From Anas platyrhynchos (lineage: Eukaryota; Chordata; Aves; Anseriformes; Anatidae), in the NCBI RefSeq assembly GCF_047663525.1, contig NC_092621.1, forward strand, positions 76,312,501 through 76,376,500: a DNA stretch of 64,000 bases, written 5' to 3'. The first letter of the stretch is position 1, and each line of letters begins with the position of its first letter. A model generated the notes under the pieces. It made no database searches, was not told the origin of the DNA, and saw only the letters and a list, made by a program, of their open reading frames with translations. Made by a program: the position numbers and the translations under genes. Of the stretch, positions 12,120 through 23,799 are shown piece by piece.

Positions 12120-13330
12120 TGGGATGGTCACAACGGAGGGGGCGTTGGATAAGCGGAGCTGAGTCCCCCTCAGCTCCCTGCCCTCAGCACCAAAACGCAC
12201 CGACGGCATCCCAGCGCGCCCCGTCCAGACCCCCCCCCTCGCCCTAATTTTTGCCCCAAAATAAATTTAATGCCGAGGGCTCCTTTAGCTGACACCCACC
12301 ACAGGAAGGAAGCTGGCTATTTTTTTTGTTTTTCTTGTTGTTTCCGTAACACGGTGCCGGTTTTTGGTGCCTCCCACCCCCCACTCTTTCCCTGGGGGGG
12401 GGGAAGGACACTTTTCAGGGGGTCTCCGGCCACCCCGAGCCCTCCCCGCCGGCCGCGCACCCCCCTGCGCGCTGCCCCCGGGATGCGCGGCACTTGCGCG
12501 GGGCGACACCTCCGCGACACCCCCCCCCCACCCGCTCTCCAGCAGCAAAAGGCATCGTGACGAGGACCGACCAATTAATTAATTCATTAATTACCCTGCC
12601 CCCGCCTGGGGCAGCCGTCCGGCCCCGCTCCCCGCCGCTCCGCTTGTTGCTCACTTCGCTCCCGCAATTTCTTTCTTTCTTTCTTTTTTTTTTTTATTCC
12701 TTCCTGCCTCTTCTCCTCCCTCTCGGGCAAGTGAGGGTGGGATTAAAGGCATCTGAGCCCAAACATGTGACTGCGCCGGCACAGAGATGCTCGGAAAGAG
12801 GGGAAGGACGGCAGGGGGGCGAAGCGAAGCGGCGCGGCAAGGCGTGTGAACGGAAAGCCGAAGTGCCGGGGGGGGGGGGAGGGAGCTGCCCCGCGGCGGG
12901 GGTCCCCTCCTCCTGCTGCTCTCGCAAGGAGAAGGGAAATAAATGTTACCCTGGCCGCTGCCGGAGCTGCGTCGTCCTCTGCGGCTGCCCAAACCCTGCC
13001 CGGAGCCCTGCCCCGGGGAGCCGGGTGCGGAGCTCGGACCCCGCCTCTGCGGCACGGCCGCCGCCCGTGCGGCGCAGCCCCGCTCCCCATCTCGGTTCCT
13101 CCTCGTTCTTCGAGCCCCTCGCCCAGGCTTTTGGCAGAGTCAGGCTGCCGGGCTTCGAGGGAGAGAGGAGAAAAAAGGAGAAAAAATAAAATAGAATTAA
13201 AAAATGGATGGGAGAGGAGGCAGCACGGCATCGTGCCCCGCTTCTCCTCGCAGTCCCGTTGTGCACAGCCTTTACACTGCCCGTGACGCTGGATATAGCT
13301 GCAGACACCTCAGACGTGCCACTGAGGAAG
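12120..13330. promoter_or_regulatory. PGAP4: CpG island, candidate PGAP4 promoter
   Basis: About 1.2 kb of strongly GC-rich, CpG-dense sequence in otherwise AT-rich surroundings. Long frames occur here on both strands, but they are compositional artefacts with no known protein similarity. It is the only CpG island upstream of PGAP4, about 8 kb from the coding exon, and the coding exon has a 5' acceptor. The simplest reading is that a non-coding first exon of PGAP4 begins here on the minus strand. I could not identify the exon boundaries or TSS with confidence. A long non-coding RNA promoter on either strand is an alternative. Confidence 0.6.
12571..12594. promoter_or_regulatory. cluster of TAAT homeodomain-type cores in the CpG island
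   Basis: An abrupt AT-only island inside the GC-rich region contains repeated AATTAATT and CATTAATTA units, that is, several overlapping TAAT/ATTA cores of the kind bound by homeodomain proteins. No binding is demonstrated; the observation is the motif cluster and its contrast with its surroundings. Confidence 0.35.
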
Positions 13331-15204
13331 TTTTCTGTCCTTCACTGTAATATTGGCTCCCCAGTTAAGCACAGCTTGCATTTTGCTGGAGCTCAGTCCT
13401 CTGGTCAGATGCTTCTAGCGCGATGTACTTTTTTGTTAGTTTTATTTAATTAATCAGCTTATTATCGTTCCCCCTAATGAGCAGTTTGGTTAGGGGTGCC
13501 TATGTGCCTCACTTTATATTTGCTGGCAAAAGCTGAAAGGCTTTTTATTGTGCAGACCATGTGGGTGAAGGGGCAAAAAGCCAAAGGTGCAGTAACACTC
13601 GTACTACGAGCATTGTAGCATCAGGCTTTGGTTGCTGTAGTGACTTGCTCTGCCAGCAAAATGTGAGGCACTTGCCCAGATGCATGTTAACACATGAAAT
13701 AGCAAGGAGGGTCAATAGAAGACATTTTTCAGATTATTTGTTTTCCCAAATCCTTCTTTTATCCCCATCTCTTTCTTTGCCTGTGACTCTTCAATGACAG
13801 TGATTCATACTTCACCTTCCACTTCAATGTCATCAGGCCAGTTTGCAGTTGGTGCACTGCAAACATGACTGATCCTGGCACAGAACAGAGGCAAAAGGGC
13901 ACGCGAGAGTAGGGGGGTGAGACAGAGAGTTCTACATCCCTGGGAAGGCCATTAATGTGCTCTTAGCAGGATGAGAATTGCAGAATTTGTGAGAAACAAA
14001 AAAATATTTATTCCCTCCTGTGACAGCATGTGTGTGGGAGAGCTATTGAGTGACATCAGCAGAAACACATGTCACATTGCACCCAGCATTACATTTCAGA
14101 TGGCAGAATGATTTGGCAGTAGCAAATTAACAGGAATGGGCCACAAGGCCTTTTCTTCATGGATAAATGTTTAGGTAATTGTATTTGTGTATGGAGCCTT
14201 TCTTTACAGTCTTCTCTGCTGCTAGCTTGCTCAGTTGCCTGCTTTTTGGAAAAATAAAAATAAAAAAATTCACCCTTTAGGCTTATTCCTGTAAAACAGC
14301 TCCTGTTAGATCTGAAAGACTGAAGGATAAAAGTCACCACTAATTTTGGGGCAGTAGCATGTTCTAATGAAGTCTGTCATCTCTGACTGCTCATCCTTAT
14401 CATAGTGCTGTCTGTCCCCTGCTGCCTGCTAGCATAAGGGAGACTGGTCTGGCCGAAAAATAAATAATAAAATCCACCTTTTGTTCTGGTGGATTATTTC
14501 TTACCTGTATCTTTTTCTTGTCAGCCCACCCTGCCAAATGACTATGTCAGCATAACAGGGAGGGGCCTGGAGAGCAGAAATGAACCTCTGGGGACGTGAA
14601 CGCTCCCACAGTAGTAACCTGAATGCAACCTGAAACGTGCACAAGTAGTTACTTCTGAAACCACTCATCTGCTACAGCAACAGGACAGGCCTTCAAGTTT
14701 TAATTGGCAAAAAGGCCTGCAGTGAGAATTGTCTCACTGATAATTGTGCAGAAAAAGGGCAGAAATTCATGGCCTTGGGGGGCAGTTGAATTGAGAGCCC
14801 TGGTTTATGATGGATGTGTCATTTGTGCTCTGTGCGTCACTTTCAGCAATGCCCTTAGCTCCTGTCTCATGTTCCTTGTCCCCCCTGAGCATGCATTCTT
14901 TAGCTTTCCTCCCACACAGCAAGCCCTGCTTGTTCATGTTTCTGCTATAGGCAACGGCGTGTGTGCACGTATGTGCACACTTAGCTCCAGTTGATTTTGA
15001 GCTTCATGTGCTGATTATCCTTGCAGGCGCCTCTTCTGGGTATGATGAAGGCTTTTGTTCAGCAAGACAGAGATGTGAGTCTGCTCTGCACAGGACTGTG
15101 TGAGGTATAAAGTAGCAAACTTACACATGAAACTAACCTCCTTCAGCCAGCTGCAACGAAATTCGAGAAATGTATTCAAAATTTATTATGGTCAGGGAGA
15201 TAGC

Positions 15205-15347
15205 TGTGAAAATACAAGAAAAAGAGAGATGGACCAGATGGACAGAGAGAGAGGAAGGACAGGAAGGAGGGAGAAAAGGAGGGAAGGAAGGAGGGAGGAA
15301 AGGAAGTGGGAAGGAAAGGAAAGAGAGAGAGAGAGAGAGAGAGAGAT
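15205..15347. repeat. purine-only tract with GGAA and (GA)n units
   Basis: Nearly 140 bases of almost pure A and G. GGAAGGAGG-type units give way to a clean (GA)n run at about 15323-15347. Long mirror-like purine tracts can form triplex (H-DNA) structures. Reading frames here are compositional. Confidence 0.85.
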
Positions 15348-16254
15348 TTTGTAAGCCTAATGTCCTCAGGAAAACATCCAAAGAAGGAATGAATGGTATG
15401 TTTAGCACTACATGTTGTACCAGTATGTGTATAACTTGGTCAGCTGTAAACGTTGTGAGCTTCTGCAGTGTGGTGACTGTGTTATTCATTTACATTTAGT
15501 TTGCAGATGATAATAATTATCCAGCTATTCCTGTACCTTCACAATAGGTATCTTCTTGTACATATCTGCTGCTAGCTTCCCAAGCTAACTTTTTAAATCT
15601 TTTTCTTCTTTTGACTCTTACTTAAAAAAAAAAAAAAAATCACAAAGTAAATCAATAAATATTTCCTACTTACATTCTGCTTCGCAGGAAGCAGCAAACA
15701 TTTTTGATCGCTGTTTTCAATAGAAATGCAATATTGATGAAAACCAAATTACATACAGTGGCTTTCTCTGTTTTCCTTTTAGACCCAGTATTGATGACTG
15801 GGGACAAAAAGAATTCAAAGTCCTTTGTTGGATACTGGAGGCAGCGAGCTCACATTGTCTGGGCTATTGTGTTTGCCTTTAGACAACAGTAGTGAGATGA
15901 AATACAGCTCCAATGTGGATGAATTCATGCTGGCTTAGCTGTCTAGGAAACATTAATGTTCTCTGAAAGGACTGGAATCTTCTGATCTTCTTTTCACCAT
16001 GGACTGTACATGCAGTTATCTATTTAGGACTAAGCACACTTCAAGCACTTCCCAAGACTTCACTCTGTTCAGCCTTTTATACATAAGTGCATTTCAGACT
16101 TTTCAGGCTTATTTCTATACCTAACTCATCTTGAAGATATAATATAATATACCATTACTGTAAGCTCTTGTACCTGCACTGTACACATCTGAAGACGACA
16201 GAAACACAATTATTGCTAAACGTAACCCATTTCTTTTTAGAGGCTATTGCATAT

Positions 16255-16270
16255 CACACACACACACACA
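16255..16270. repeat. (CA)8 microsatellite
   Basis: A short uninterrupted CA dinucleotide run. Confidence 0.85.
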
Positions 16271-16329
16271 GAGTTTTTCTATGCTTCCTTTGCTTCTTTG
16301 ATCAAATCATTAGGCGGGGCTGCTTATAG

Positions 16330-16353
16330 AAAAAAAAAAAAAAAAAAAAAAAA
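16330..16353. repeat. poly-A run (24 A)
   Basis: A homopolymer run. No processed pseudogene or SINE body is evident on its 5' side. Confidence 0.9.
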
Positions 16354-16797
16354 GTAATGACATGGCAGAATTTCAGAAGGACTACAGGTGTGATTACACT
16401 TAGAGATATGGATCTTATCAGCTTAAGTGTAATGCTCTAGTGATCCAACTTCCTAGCTGTCTTGCTCCAACATTCTGCCTCTTGCAGTCCACAAACTGAG
16501 TATTTCAAAAGACAGGGACAGAGGTTTTTAACTTGGAATTGGAACCACGCAGCTCTCCAAGCTGTCTGTCAGAACACACTGCCTTTCATTGACTTGCCCT
16601 GCATTGTAACACAGGAGAACAGTCTGGAACATTGTTACTGTTTGCAATACAGTAAGAAATACAGAAATACAGAATGCAATACAGAAAGAATGGGGTGAAG
16701 TGGCAAGACACAAGATTTCCAAACTGAAGATCAGATGGGAATTATCTCACACAGACTTCTGGAAAGATTTTAATTTCCCCTTGCAAACTGGAGTCAA

Positions 16798-16800
<3 letters not shown>

Positions 16801-16830
<30 letters not shown>
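16801..16830. repeat. (GT)15 microsatellite
   Basis: Fifteen perfect GT units, followed by a T/G-rich tail of TTTTG and TTTG units to about 16862. Likely polymorphic in length. Confidence 0.95.
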
Positions 16831-16833
<3 letters not shown>

Positions 16834-16927
16834 TTTTGTTTTTGTTTTGTTTGTTTGTTTTTTGAATGGTCGCTGGGCATATTTCACTAACAAATTCTAT
16901 GCCTGTGTGAGAAAGCACTGAGCACAA

Positions 16928-16951
16928 GTATATATATATATATATATATAT
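16928..16951. repeat. (TA)12 microsatellite
   Basis: A perfect TA run about 100 bases downstream of the (GT)15 repeat. Confidence 0.95.
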
Positions 16952-19900
16952 TCATGGCAAATGTTTAGGTTTGCATTTCTAGAACCAAAGGTCTGCTACG
17001 GGGGGAGATAAACTGCATGGGTAGCTGGAAAATTTGGGTAACACTGACACACAGATTTAACTACGTAAGGACTCTGAGGCAAATTGTATTGAAATATGGC
17101 TACTTTTAAGCTGAGTCAAATCTCTAAGAGAGAGCATTATCTGAAATGTAAGCAGTTTTATTTCAGTTTAGCTGAAAGGTTTTTAGAAGTGAAAGCAGCA
17201 AAGTAAAATTTATGCTTTTTCCATTCTAAATGATAGTGTCTGTACAGGATGAAGCACAGAGAGTAAAAGGTTCAAATTTATCTCATATTTTTAATTAATC
17301 CAGATTGATTTTCTTGAATGTTTAAGTTTAGACAAGTCCTGGGAACCCAACTAGGGCACTGGCCATGCTTGAAGAGGGACATAAAAGTCCACGAATGACA
17401 CATGAACATCTCATGTAGACCAAGAAGGATAACACGTTAACCAGAGCTCCATCTGCTTGTATAAAGCTATGACTGATTTTTCTAGAGCTTATTCTGCAAA
17501 TTTCTCTGCTGATCAGTATTTTCAGATAAATCTTATTTTCTTTTCCCAATTTCACAAGGCAACGGTATAGAACTCATCAAGCTACAAATCAATTTCTGAA
17601 TAGCAGCTCTTTAAAATTTAAGCACATCTGTTAGTATGGATAGTACACCTAAGTTTATTTTAAGGAAACTGTTCACTGTTTCCCAAATCATATTCACATA
17701 GGATCCTTTCACACACAGACAGCAAATTAAGTGGGGTATGCTGGCCTGCAACAAGAATAGAAAGAAAACACACTCCTGGTCCATTTGCTGGGCCTTTTAT
17801 TTCTCTCTCACTATCATTACTGCAACCAGGCAGTGAGACAGCAAGGCAATAGCTAGTAATCTCTGTCAAGTCCGCTCAGTCTACGCTACTGACTGAAGTT
17901 TGTCATTACTTATTTCTTCAGATCGCCTGCCAGGATGCTTTGGGTGGAGAGGGAGAGCAACGTGCACTTCTCTTCCGACTTTTAATTGATCTGATTCCAG
18001 CATTTATCTCCTTGTAGCTCCAGGGTTGTCCGGGACTTCAGGTACTGCCAGTGAGTGGTGTGAGCAACCAGTGTGTGTGTTACTATTGGTGATTGTATTT
18101 ATGACTTACTGAGAGGTGTAGAAGCTACTGCTGTAACTATATAGTTAGATTGTATGGAGAACTCATGCCTGGAAAATACACAGAGGGCCATCCTTGTGAG
18201 TAACTAAACAGGAGCAGGAAGTAAGTAAGGCGTGTTTCACAGACCTCAGTATTTCACAAGTACAACCACCAAATCACCTCCTGTATTCATACCTGTATTC
18301 TCCACTTAGCTTGTAGCACCAAGTGCTTCTCAACAGGAGGGAGACGATTAGGGAAGTAAAATGTCTGTAAGACAAAAGTAAGAAATTCTGTGTGGAGTAT
18401 AATTACATTTCTCTCCAAATCAGTTCTAGTTAGCTGAAAATGGAATTTTATTCCTTAATCAAGGTAAAATATCATTTGTATATCCCTTCCCAGATACATC
18501 ATAAGTATTCTAGTGTTAGAGCTGTATGCTGTAGTATTGACTTAGATAAATTGTAACTATTTTTATTTTTAAGTAAAAATTCTTATTACAGTAAAGCAAG
18601 AACCCACTTAGTAGGTCCAAGTGCATTGGCTACCATGTTGCAGTTGTGTTAACTTTCTCTGTTCAGCTTTTCTAAAAAAATTGTAGCATCTTAAATGATA
18701 TAAACAGTAATTGTTGCATATATCAAGGATGCTGTACAGTGGTACATTTTTGTGTGATCTGATTCACATTCTGCATTGGATGGATATCAGGTACAGTACC
18801 CATGATGTTATTAAATACACTTCTGCTGTCCCTAAAATTGTATACCCATGTATGCACACTGCATCATTACCTTTTCATTTCATTTCATGCCCACAGCAAC
18901 AATGTTAGTTGCTTGGCAACATTTGTGAGAGAAAAACAAAAAAATGTCCTATTTTTAAAGCACATCCTTACAGAGATGCAACAAGATAGGATGCTGGAAC
19001 AATTTTGAGCAAGTACTGACCGAAACTTTGTGCTTTAAATGTCATATTTAAAACATAAGACGGTGATTTTCTTATTGTTTATCACACTTTGGTAGCATGA
19101 AAGTAGCTGATACACAAATCAGCCAATCAGAAATGGATGTCTTTTAATATGCTGATGTTTCTATTTCTGCTTCAAAATCTAATGATCAAAATAGCTGAAT
19201 AAAATGGAATAATCTTGGAGCATAATCAGTGTATGAGGAAATGAGCAGCTGTTGGTGAGGTCTGCCCCACATCCCATGAGATCAGCCCTGCATCCCATTT
19301 ATTTATTGATTGCATTTTTTTTCCAAGAAAAGAACTACATTTCATTTGAAACCTAAGATCTGCACATACATAAGACAGGATCTGGCTCTTCTGTTTGAAA
19401 GTATGTCCCACTGCTGTTCATCTTCCTCTTTTTTTTTTTTTTTTCTTCTTTTTTTCTTTTCCTTTTTGAGATTTCCCTTACTTTTCTGGAGCACGTGGTA
19501 TGACCCAAGCTGTTAGGCTCTGAGCACACATACAAACCACCACAGGACACACTAAGTGTTGTGCTTCGTACCCTCTATTCAGCAGTAACCGTCTCTGGGT
19601 TGTTATGAAGTAACTGCTGTCCTTCCAGTTTACAACCTAGCAGATGAAAAGCTGATGTGTGCTGGCACAAAAAGAAACTTTTTCCACATAATGGTTTATG
19701 CCATGGGCGTTGCTTGATTTAGTTTTAGCCTCTGGTTAGCTCTTTTAGGGCAGTTAATCTCTTTCACAGTAGTTGCTTAAAATGTCATCTTTCTGGCTTA
19801 TTATTTTACCTATCTATCTACTGCCTGTCTAGACACATCTGGGTAATGTTAGAATAATTCACAACACTTTGTCTCAGCATCTTGGCTGGTTGAAGCAGAA

Positions 19901-21696
19901 GTATTTTAAGTTAATTTCTAAGACTTTCATACCAAGTTTTGGTATACACTACTCCTATTGCAATTTGAGGGGGAGACAACATTGGGACTTTTGTGGGTCC
20001 TTTTGATTTGGAACAGAGATTAACTGGCATCAGGTTTGAGAATCCTCAGCATAACCCTGGGCACAGGACTCCAGCTCTTGCTTATGCAGGGATAATCAGT
20101 CACTCTGGGAGTTCTTTTGTGGTCACAGCCTTAGCACACTGGCGCTAGGAGCTCAGAATTGCCCTCTGCAGGCTGTTCCTTACACAGTGTTATTTATTCA
20201 GTTAATCTCTGGGTTTCTGGCATGTTTCTTCATATCAGTCTCCCCCTCTGCTCATATAAACACAAGAGCACACCCTTTCCAAGAAACTCTCTGCCACTCC
20301 AGTTGTTACACAGCTGTAGTTTTGAGTGAATTATGTGCTTAACCCTCTTACAGAAATTGCAAATGTAGGACAGTGGCTGAACTTGCCAGTTCCAGGAAGG
20401 AGCAACTCTACCTCCAACTTTTCTAACAGACTGAAAATTACAAATTGCTGCAGAACACTCTCTGCTGTTCCTCTTCACTGACAATGGATTGCTCAGTTCT
20501 CCCAGTTTCTTCACAAAAGTTTCTCACTTATTAAGTCACCCTCTCTTCCTCTTTCCTTAGCACCAGTACTTAAGCTTGCATTCTCACCCACATCTGCTGT
20601 ACTGTCTGCGCATAACAATTCACAAGGATGTGACAGTTAATCTATAAATGCCACTAAGGAAAATAGCACATTTCTTCTAAAGGAGGTAAGTATCTGAGTG
20701 CCCAGATGAAAGTTATGTAGTTTTCAAGAGTTGTTTAAGATCAGAGTGAAAATGGAGGGGAAGAGGACAAGGGAGGAGGGCTATCTTTGTCTAATTTGCA
20801 GGCTGTGTGCAAAATTATACATCTATCTTGAAGGACAGCATCCCCTTATTAGCACAATAATATGGCTGGCTAAAATAATTTTCCCATTTAAATCCCATTT
20901 TAGGGCACGCCCCAAATTGTATCTGGTAATGAGCTGTATGAAAGAACAGCTAAAAGAACAGTTTGAGTGCCTATCTAAAACATGATAATTAACAGAAACA
21001 CAGAAGGGAGTGTACTGAGTGAAAAGCTGCTTTGCAGGAAATTGGTTTTTCTTTTCCTATGGAGTAAATGCAAAAGTACACATGGATAAAAGAGAGAGAC
21101 AAAATGAAAGAAAAAAAAAAGTTTGTGATTTTTTTTTTTTTTTTTTTCAGTTTTGCTGAAATGATATAAACTACTGTTTTTTTCTCGTCCACAGTTGAGG
21201 AAAAACAGAGAAAAAAAAAAAGCATAAAGCAAAGACTAGGAAAACACAAAGACTGAAAGCTATGCTGACTTGAAGACCACATCTGAAGTACATATAATTC
21301 AAAAAAAAAAAAAAAAAAAGGTCCTTTTTGTTTCAAACATTTTACATCTTGGTCAAGGACTGGCTACACTGAGAATCAATGAATTCCCTACCTTTTCTTA
21401 TTTGCAGCAGGGCCTCCAGTTGGAAGGAAATGCTGTGAGAGGAAAATGCATCAGCAAATTTATTTATTTATTAACATTAGAAGAGGTTTGAATGCAATTT
21501 TTAAAAATACTCCCTGAGGTAGGTACTCACCTTCCTATTTCTGTTACATGGCATTTATTTTCTGCCACCGTACTATCTAAATACAGACTCCAACTAAAGT
21601 AGCATACTGTCCATCCTATCCCAGCTGGTCTCGCATTTGCTCAGGAAAACACTACAGCTAATGTGCTCACCAAGCTGGTTGCTGGCAAGCAAGTTT

Positions 21697-21751
21697 AAAA
21701 AACAAACAAACAAACAAACAAATGAACAAACAAACAAACAAACAAACAAAA
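21697..21751. repeat. (AAAC)n microsatellite
   Basis: Tandem AAAC units with a single interruption (ATGA) in the middle. It lies shortly upstream of the retroviral remnant. Confidence 0.95.
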
Positions 21752-21985
21752 AATTCTTTAATTCATTCGGGCACTCAGAATTCCATGGTGGCTGAAGTCT
21801 TCTCCCCTGTGGGTCAGGGGGGCACAGCAGCCAATTATATTTTGTAATGTGGTGATCATCTCATCTTCAGTATTTCAAGCAAGGAACCCCACAGTAGAAA
21901 CAGTTAAAATATGAAAGAACCAAATTTCTGGAAGATATAAATCACCCTTGTGATATATGGAGTAATAATTTGTGTCAAGAAGATG

Positions 21986-22360
21986 GTTGATATTAATAAA
22001 GAAGGGGAGACATGGGAGTGTGGCCGTGGGGGTCGACAAGCCCCATGGTTGGTGATAACATCAGACTCTTAACGATGAGGCCATCAGGAGTGTAAAGAGT
22101 TTAGAGGGAACCAAGAAGGGTGATTCAGGAGACACCATGCAGTCTCAGGTTGCTTGTTCTCCAGCCATTAAGGCATGGAAGTTGCTGGGGGGTTGCTGTT
22201 GCTGGTCAAAATTGTTTGACCAATGACAAGTTGTTTGAAAAGGACTACTGTGGGGTGAAGGGTATATAAGAGGGGAACCTGTCCTCAAGATGGAAAGGCA
22301 ACAGGATACAACAAAGTTATGTCACCAATAAAGAAGTAGGAAGAAGGAATGAATAGGACG
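21986..22360 (+). mobile_element. LTR-like sequence of a degraded endogenous retrovirus
   Basis: The segment has the layout of a retroviral LTR in plus orientation: a purine-rich stretch at its left (near 22000), then a unique region, a TATA box (GGTATATAAGAGG, about 22260-22272), and an AATAAA signal about 60 bases further on (22327-22332). Retroviral gag-, RT- and integrase-like remnants follow downstream in the right order, which supports the reading. I cannot place the TG...CA ends or a primer-binding site, and I see no second copy in the window. Confidence 0.45.
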
Positions 22361-22599
22361 GGCTAGCAGAATGGGGACCAGGACAGAAACAGGGACACTG
22401 ATTGCCTCATGAAGATAGGTTTGGCCAAACTCAGCAAACTGCTCAAAGAAGGTTGTACAGAAAGTCGCTGGGAAGAAGCTCAAGCTGAAAGAAGTGGAGC
22501 CGCGCACACAATTGCCCCTTGGTGGTCAGCAGTTGCGAGTTATGGGGAATCGTACATCCTTAGGAACAAAGACTGTCCTGGTAACCTTACAGCTTATTC

Positions 22600-22990
22600 T
22601 TCTTATTAACAATCAGACAGTTTATGATCCTGTAACATGGGACCAAACTGAGGTCAAGGTGTGGGACTCTTCAACTAAAAATGACAAGGTTGTAGTGGGA
22701 TTGTTCTGCACCTGGTGAGCAATCTCTGAGGCCTTAAAGAGCCTTGTGGGACCACAGTCAGAAATGTGTGGTTTGCCAGACAGCAAGGAAGCTGCAGGCT
22801 CGTTTACAGATCCGACTACTACACCATCGGCCCCTCTGCTGCTACAGCCATCGCAGGCCTTTGCTGTTACTCCCCCTGGTAACCTGGGCGTGCCTTTTGA
22901 CCCAGGGCCTATTGGCCTTGAAAAGGAGATGGAAATGTTTTCCTTTGATCCGGGAAGAATAGGATACATAAGGCCCGAAGAACGAGTTGC
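22600..22990 (+). pseudogene. gag-like remnant of an endogenous retrovirus
   Basis: Translation gives a segment with YDPVTWDQTEVKVWD followed by a tryptophan-ending helix-like stretch. The pattern resembles the matrix domain of avian and beta-type retroviral Gag. A stop codon comes soon after; then, in the same frame, a threonine- and proline-rich stretch resembles the linker after matrix. The frame ends at about 22994. No capsid, nucleocapsid or protease part is visible before RT begins at about 23025, so a large internal deletion is likely. The family assignment is tentative. Confidence 0.4.
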
Positions 22991-23024
22991 TTAACAACTT
23001 AAAGTGAGACATTGTTCCCATGAC

Positions 23025-23290
23025 TAGCCCTGGAATTCCCAGCTGTGTGTAATCAAGAAAAGGAATGGAAAACGGAGATTGTTATATGCTCTCAGAAAAA
23101 ATAATGAAGTCATGGAAGATATGGGAGCACTTCAACCAGGATTACCAACTCCAACTACGCTCCCCCAGTCATGGATATTAATAGTAATAGACTTAAAGCA
23201 TTGTTTGTTAAACGCTTGCCAGAATTCGGAAAACTTTGCCATGTTTATGTTTCAATTGATACCTTTTCTGATTGTACACATGTATAGGTG
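23025..23290 (+). pseudogene. fused RT and integrase fragments of a beta-like endogenous retrovirus
   Basis: Up to about 23197 the sequence encodes the N-terminal part of a retroviral reverse transcriptase: a degraded strand ending in a stop, then, after a frame change, an IKKRNGKRRLL-like segment, MGALQPGLP and the first catalytic block with VIDLKHC. Directly after this, in a different frame, comes the integrase core start PEFGKLCHVYVSIDTFSD with its first acidic residue, ending at a TAG at about 23287. Everything between RT motif A and the integrase core is missing. It is non-functional: stop codons, frameshifts and large deletions are evident. The residue pattern fits a beta-retrovirus or ERVK-like lineage. 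Confidence 0.75.
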
Positions 23291-23300
23291 TACTCGGGTT

Positions 23301-23640
23301 TAATATGTAAAAGCAGTGAGTGCTCTGTATATTTAGAAAGTTCGATGTTAGTGTGTGCGTGTTGGTAGAGCATAGACTCCCTGCACACCCAGCGCAATTT
23401 AGTTGCTTTTTATAAATAATACTAAATTCAGACTGAGTTGTATCTTCATTTATAACACCCTTAAGCTGCCTGAAAGAGGAACGCTGTCAGCCTGATGGTA
23501 TTTATAGGGGGCTTCCATCTCATGCTTTTCACATCCTACAAAAACGAGCGGACACGAAGACGTCGTTTTAACCCCCAACTCTTAATTTTAGCATGCTTAA
23601 GGTAGTACTTCAAGCTTTGAAGCATTTGGGTGGAAAAAAA
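23301..23640. other. flank between provirus remnant and RNF20 CpG island
   Basis: About 340 bases with no identifiable feature. It could include further unrecognised retroviral sequence. I see no second LTR. Confidence 0.4.
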
Positions 23641-23742
23641 AAAAAAGGTGACCAGCGCCCCCCCTCGCCACCAGCGGGCGGGCCGGCGGACGCCATTTTG
23701 CTTCAGGGCACGGGCGCCGGCTTCAGGCGCGGCGGCAGCACC

Positions 23743-23799
23743 ATGGCAACGGCGGCCATCTTAGGCGCGGGCAAGCGGCTTCCCGCGCAGCGTCCATGA
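23743..23799 (+). CDS. putative 18-codon uORF in the RNF20 5' exon
   Basis: An ATG in a near-ideal Kozak context (GCACCATGG) opens an 18-codon frame that stops at 23797-23799, four bases before the splice donor at 23803. If this exon is in the mRNA, the uORF could lower translation of RNF20. The ATG also overlaps the X-box half-site and precedes a YY1 motif, so it may lie upstream of or at the TSS and never be translated. This is a hypothesis, not a confirmed gene. Confidence 0.25.
   Translation: MATAAILGAGKRLPAQRP

Larger units (their letters stand above)
13331..21985. other. intergenic region between PGAP4 and RNF20
   Basis: About 8.6 kb without any coding exon or transposon I recognise. 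It holds several microsatellites, listed separately. It probably contains distal regulatory sequence, but I cannot point to a conserved element without an alignment. Confidence 0.5.

Noticed and set aside
12270..13308. Long proline-, arginine- and glycine-rich open frames on both strands (up to 231 codons)
   Set aside because: They arise from low stop-codon frequency in the CpG island. They overlap each other on both strands and have no recognisable domain.
16330..16353. Poly-A run considered as the tail of a processed pseudogene or SINE
   Set aside because: No gene-like or tRNA-like sequence lies on its 5' side and no target duplication was seen.
20989..21336. Phenylalanine/lysine-rich frames
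   Set aside because: They are products of A and T homopolymer runs.
21697..21751. Tandem repeats examined as a possible CRISPR array
   Set aside because: Simple AAAC microsatellite; there are no spacers, and this is a vertebrate genome.
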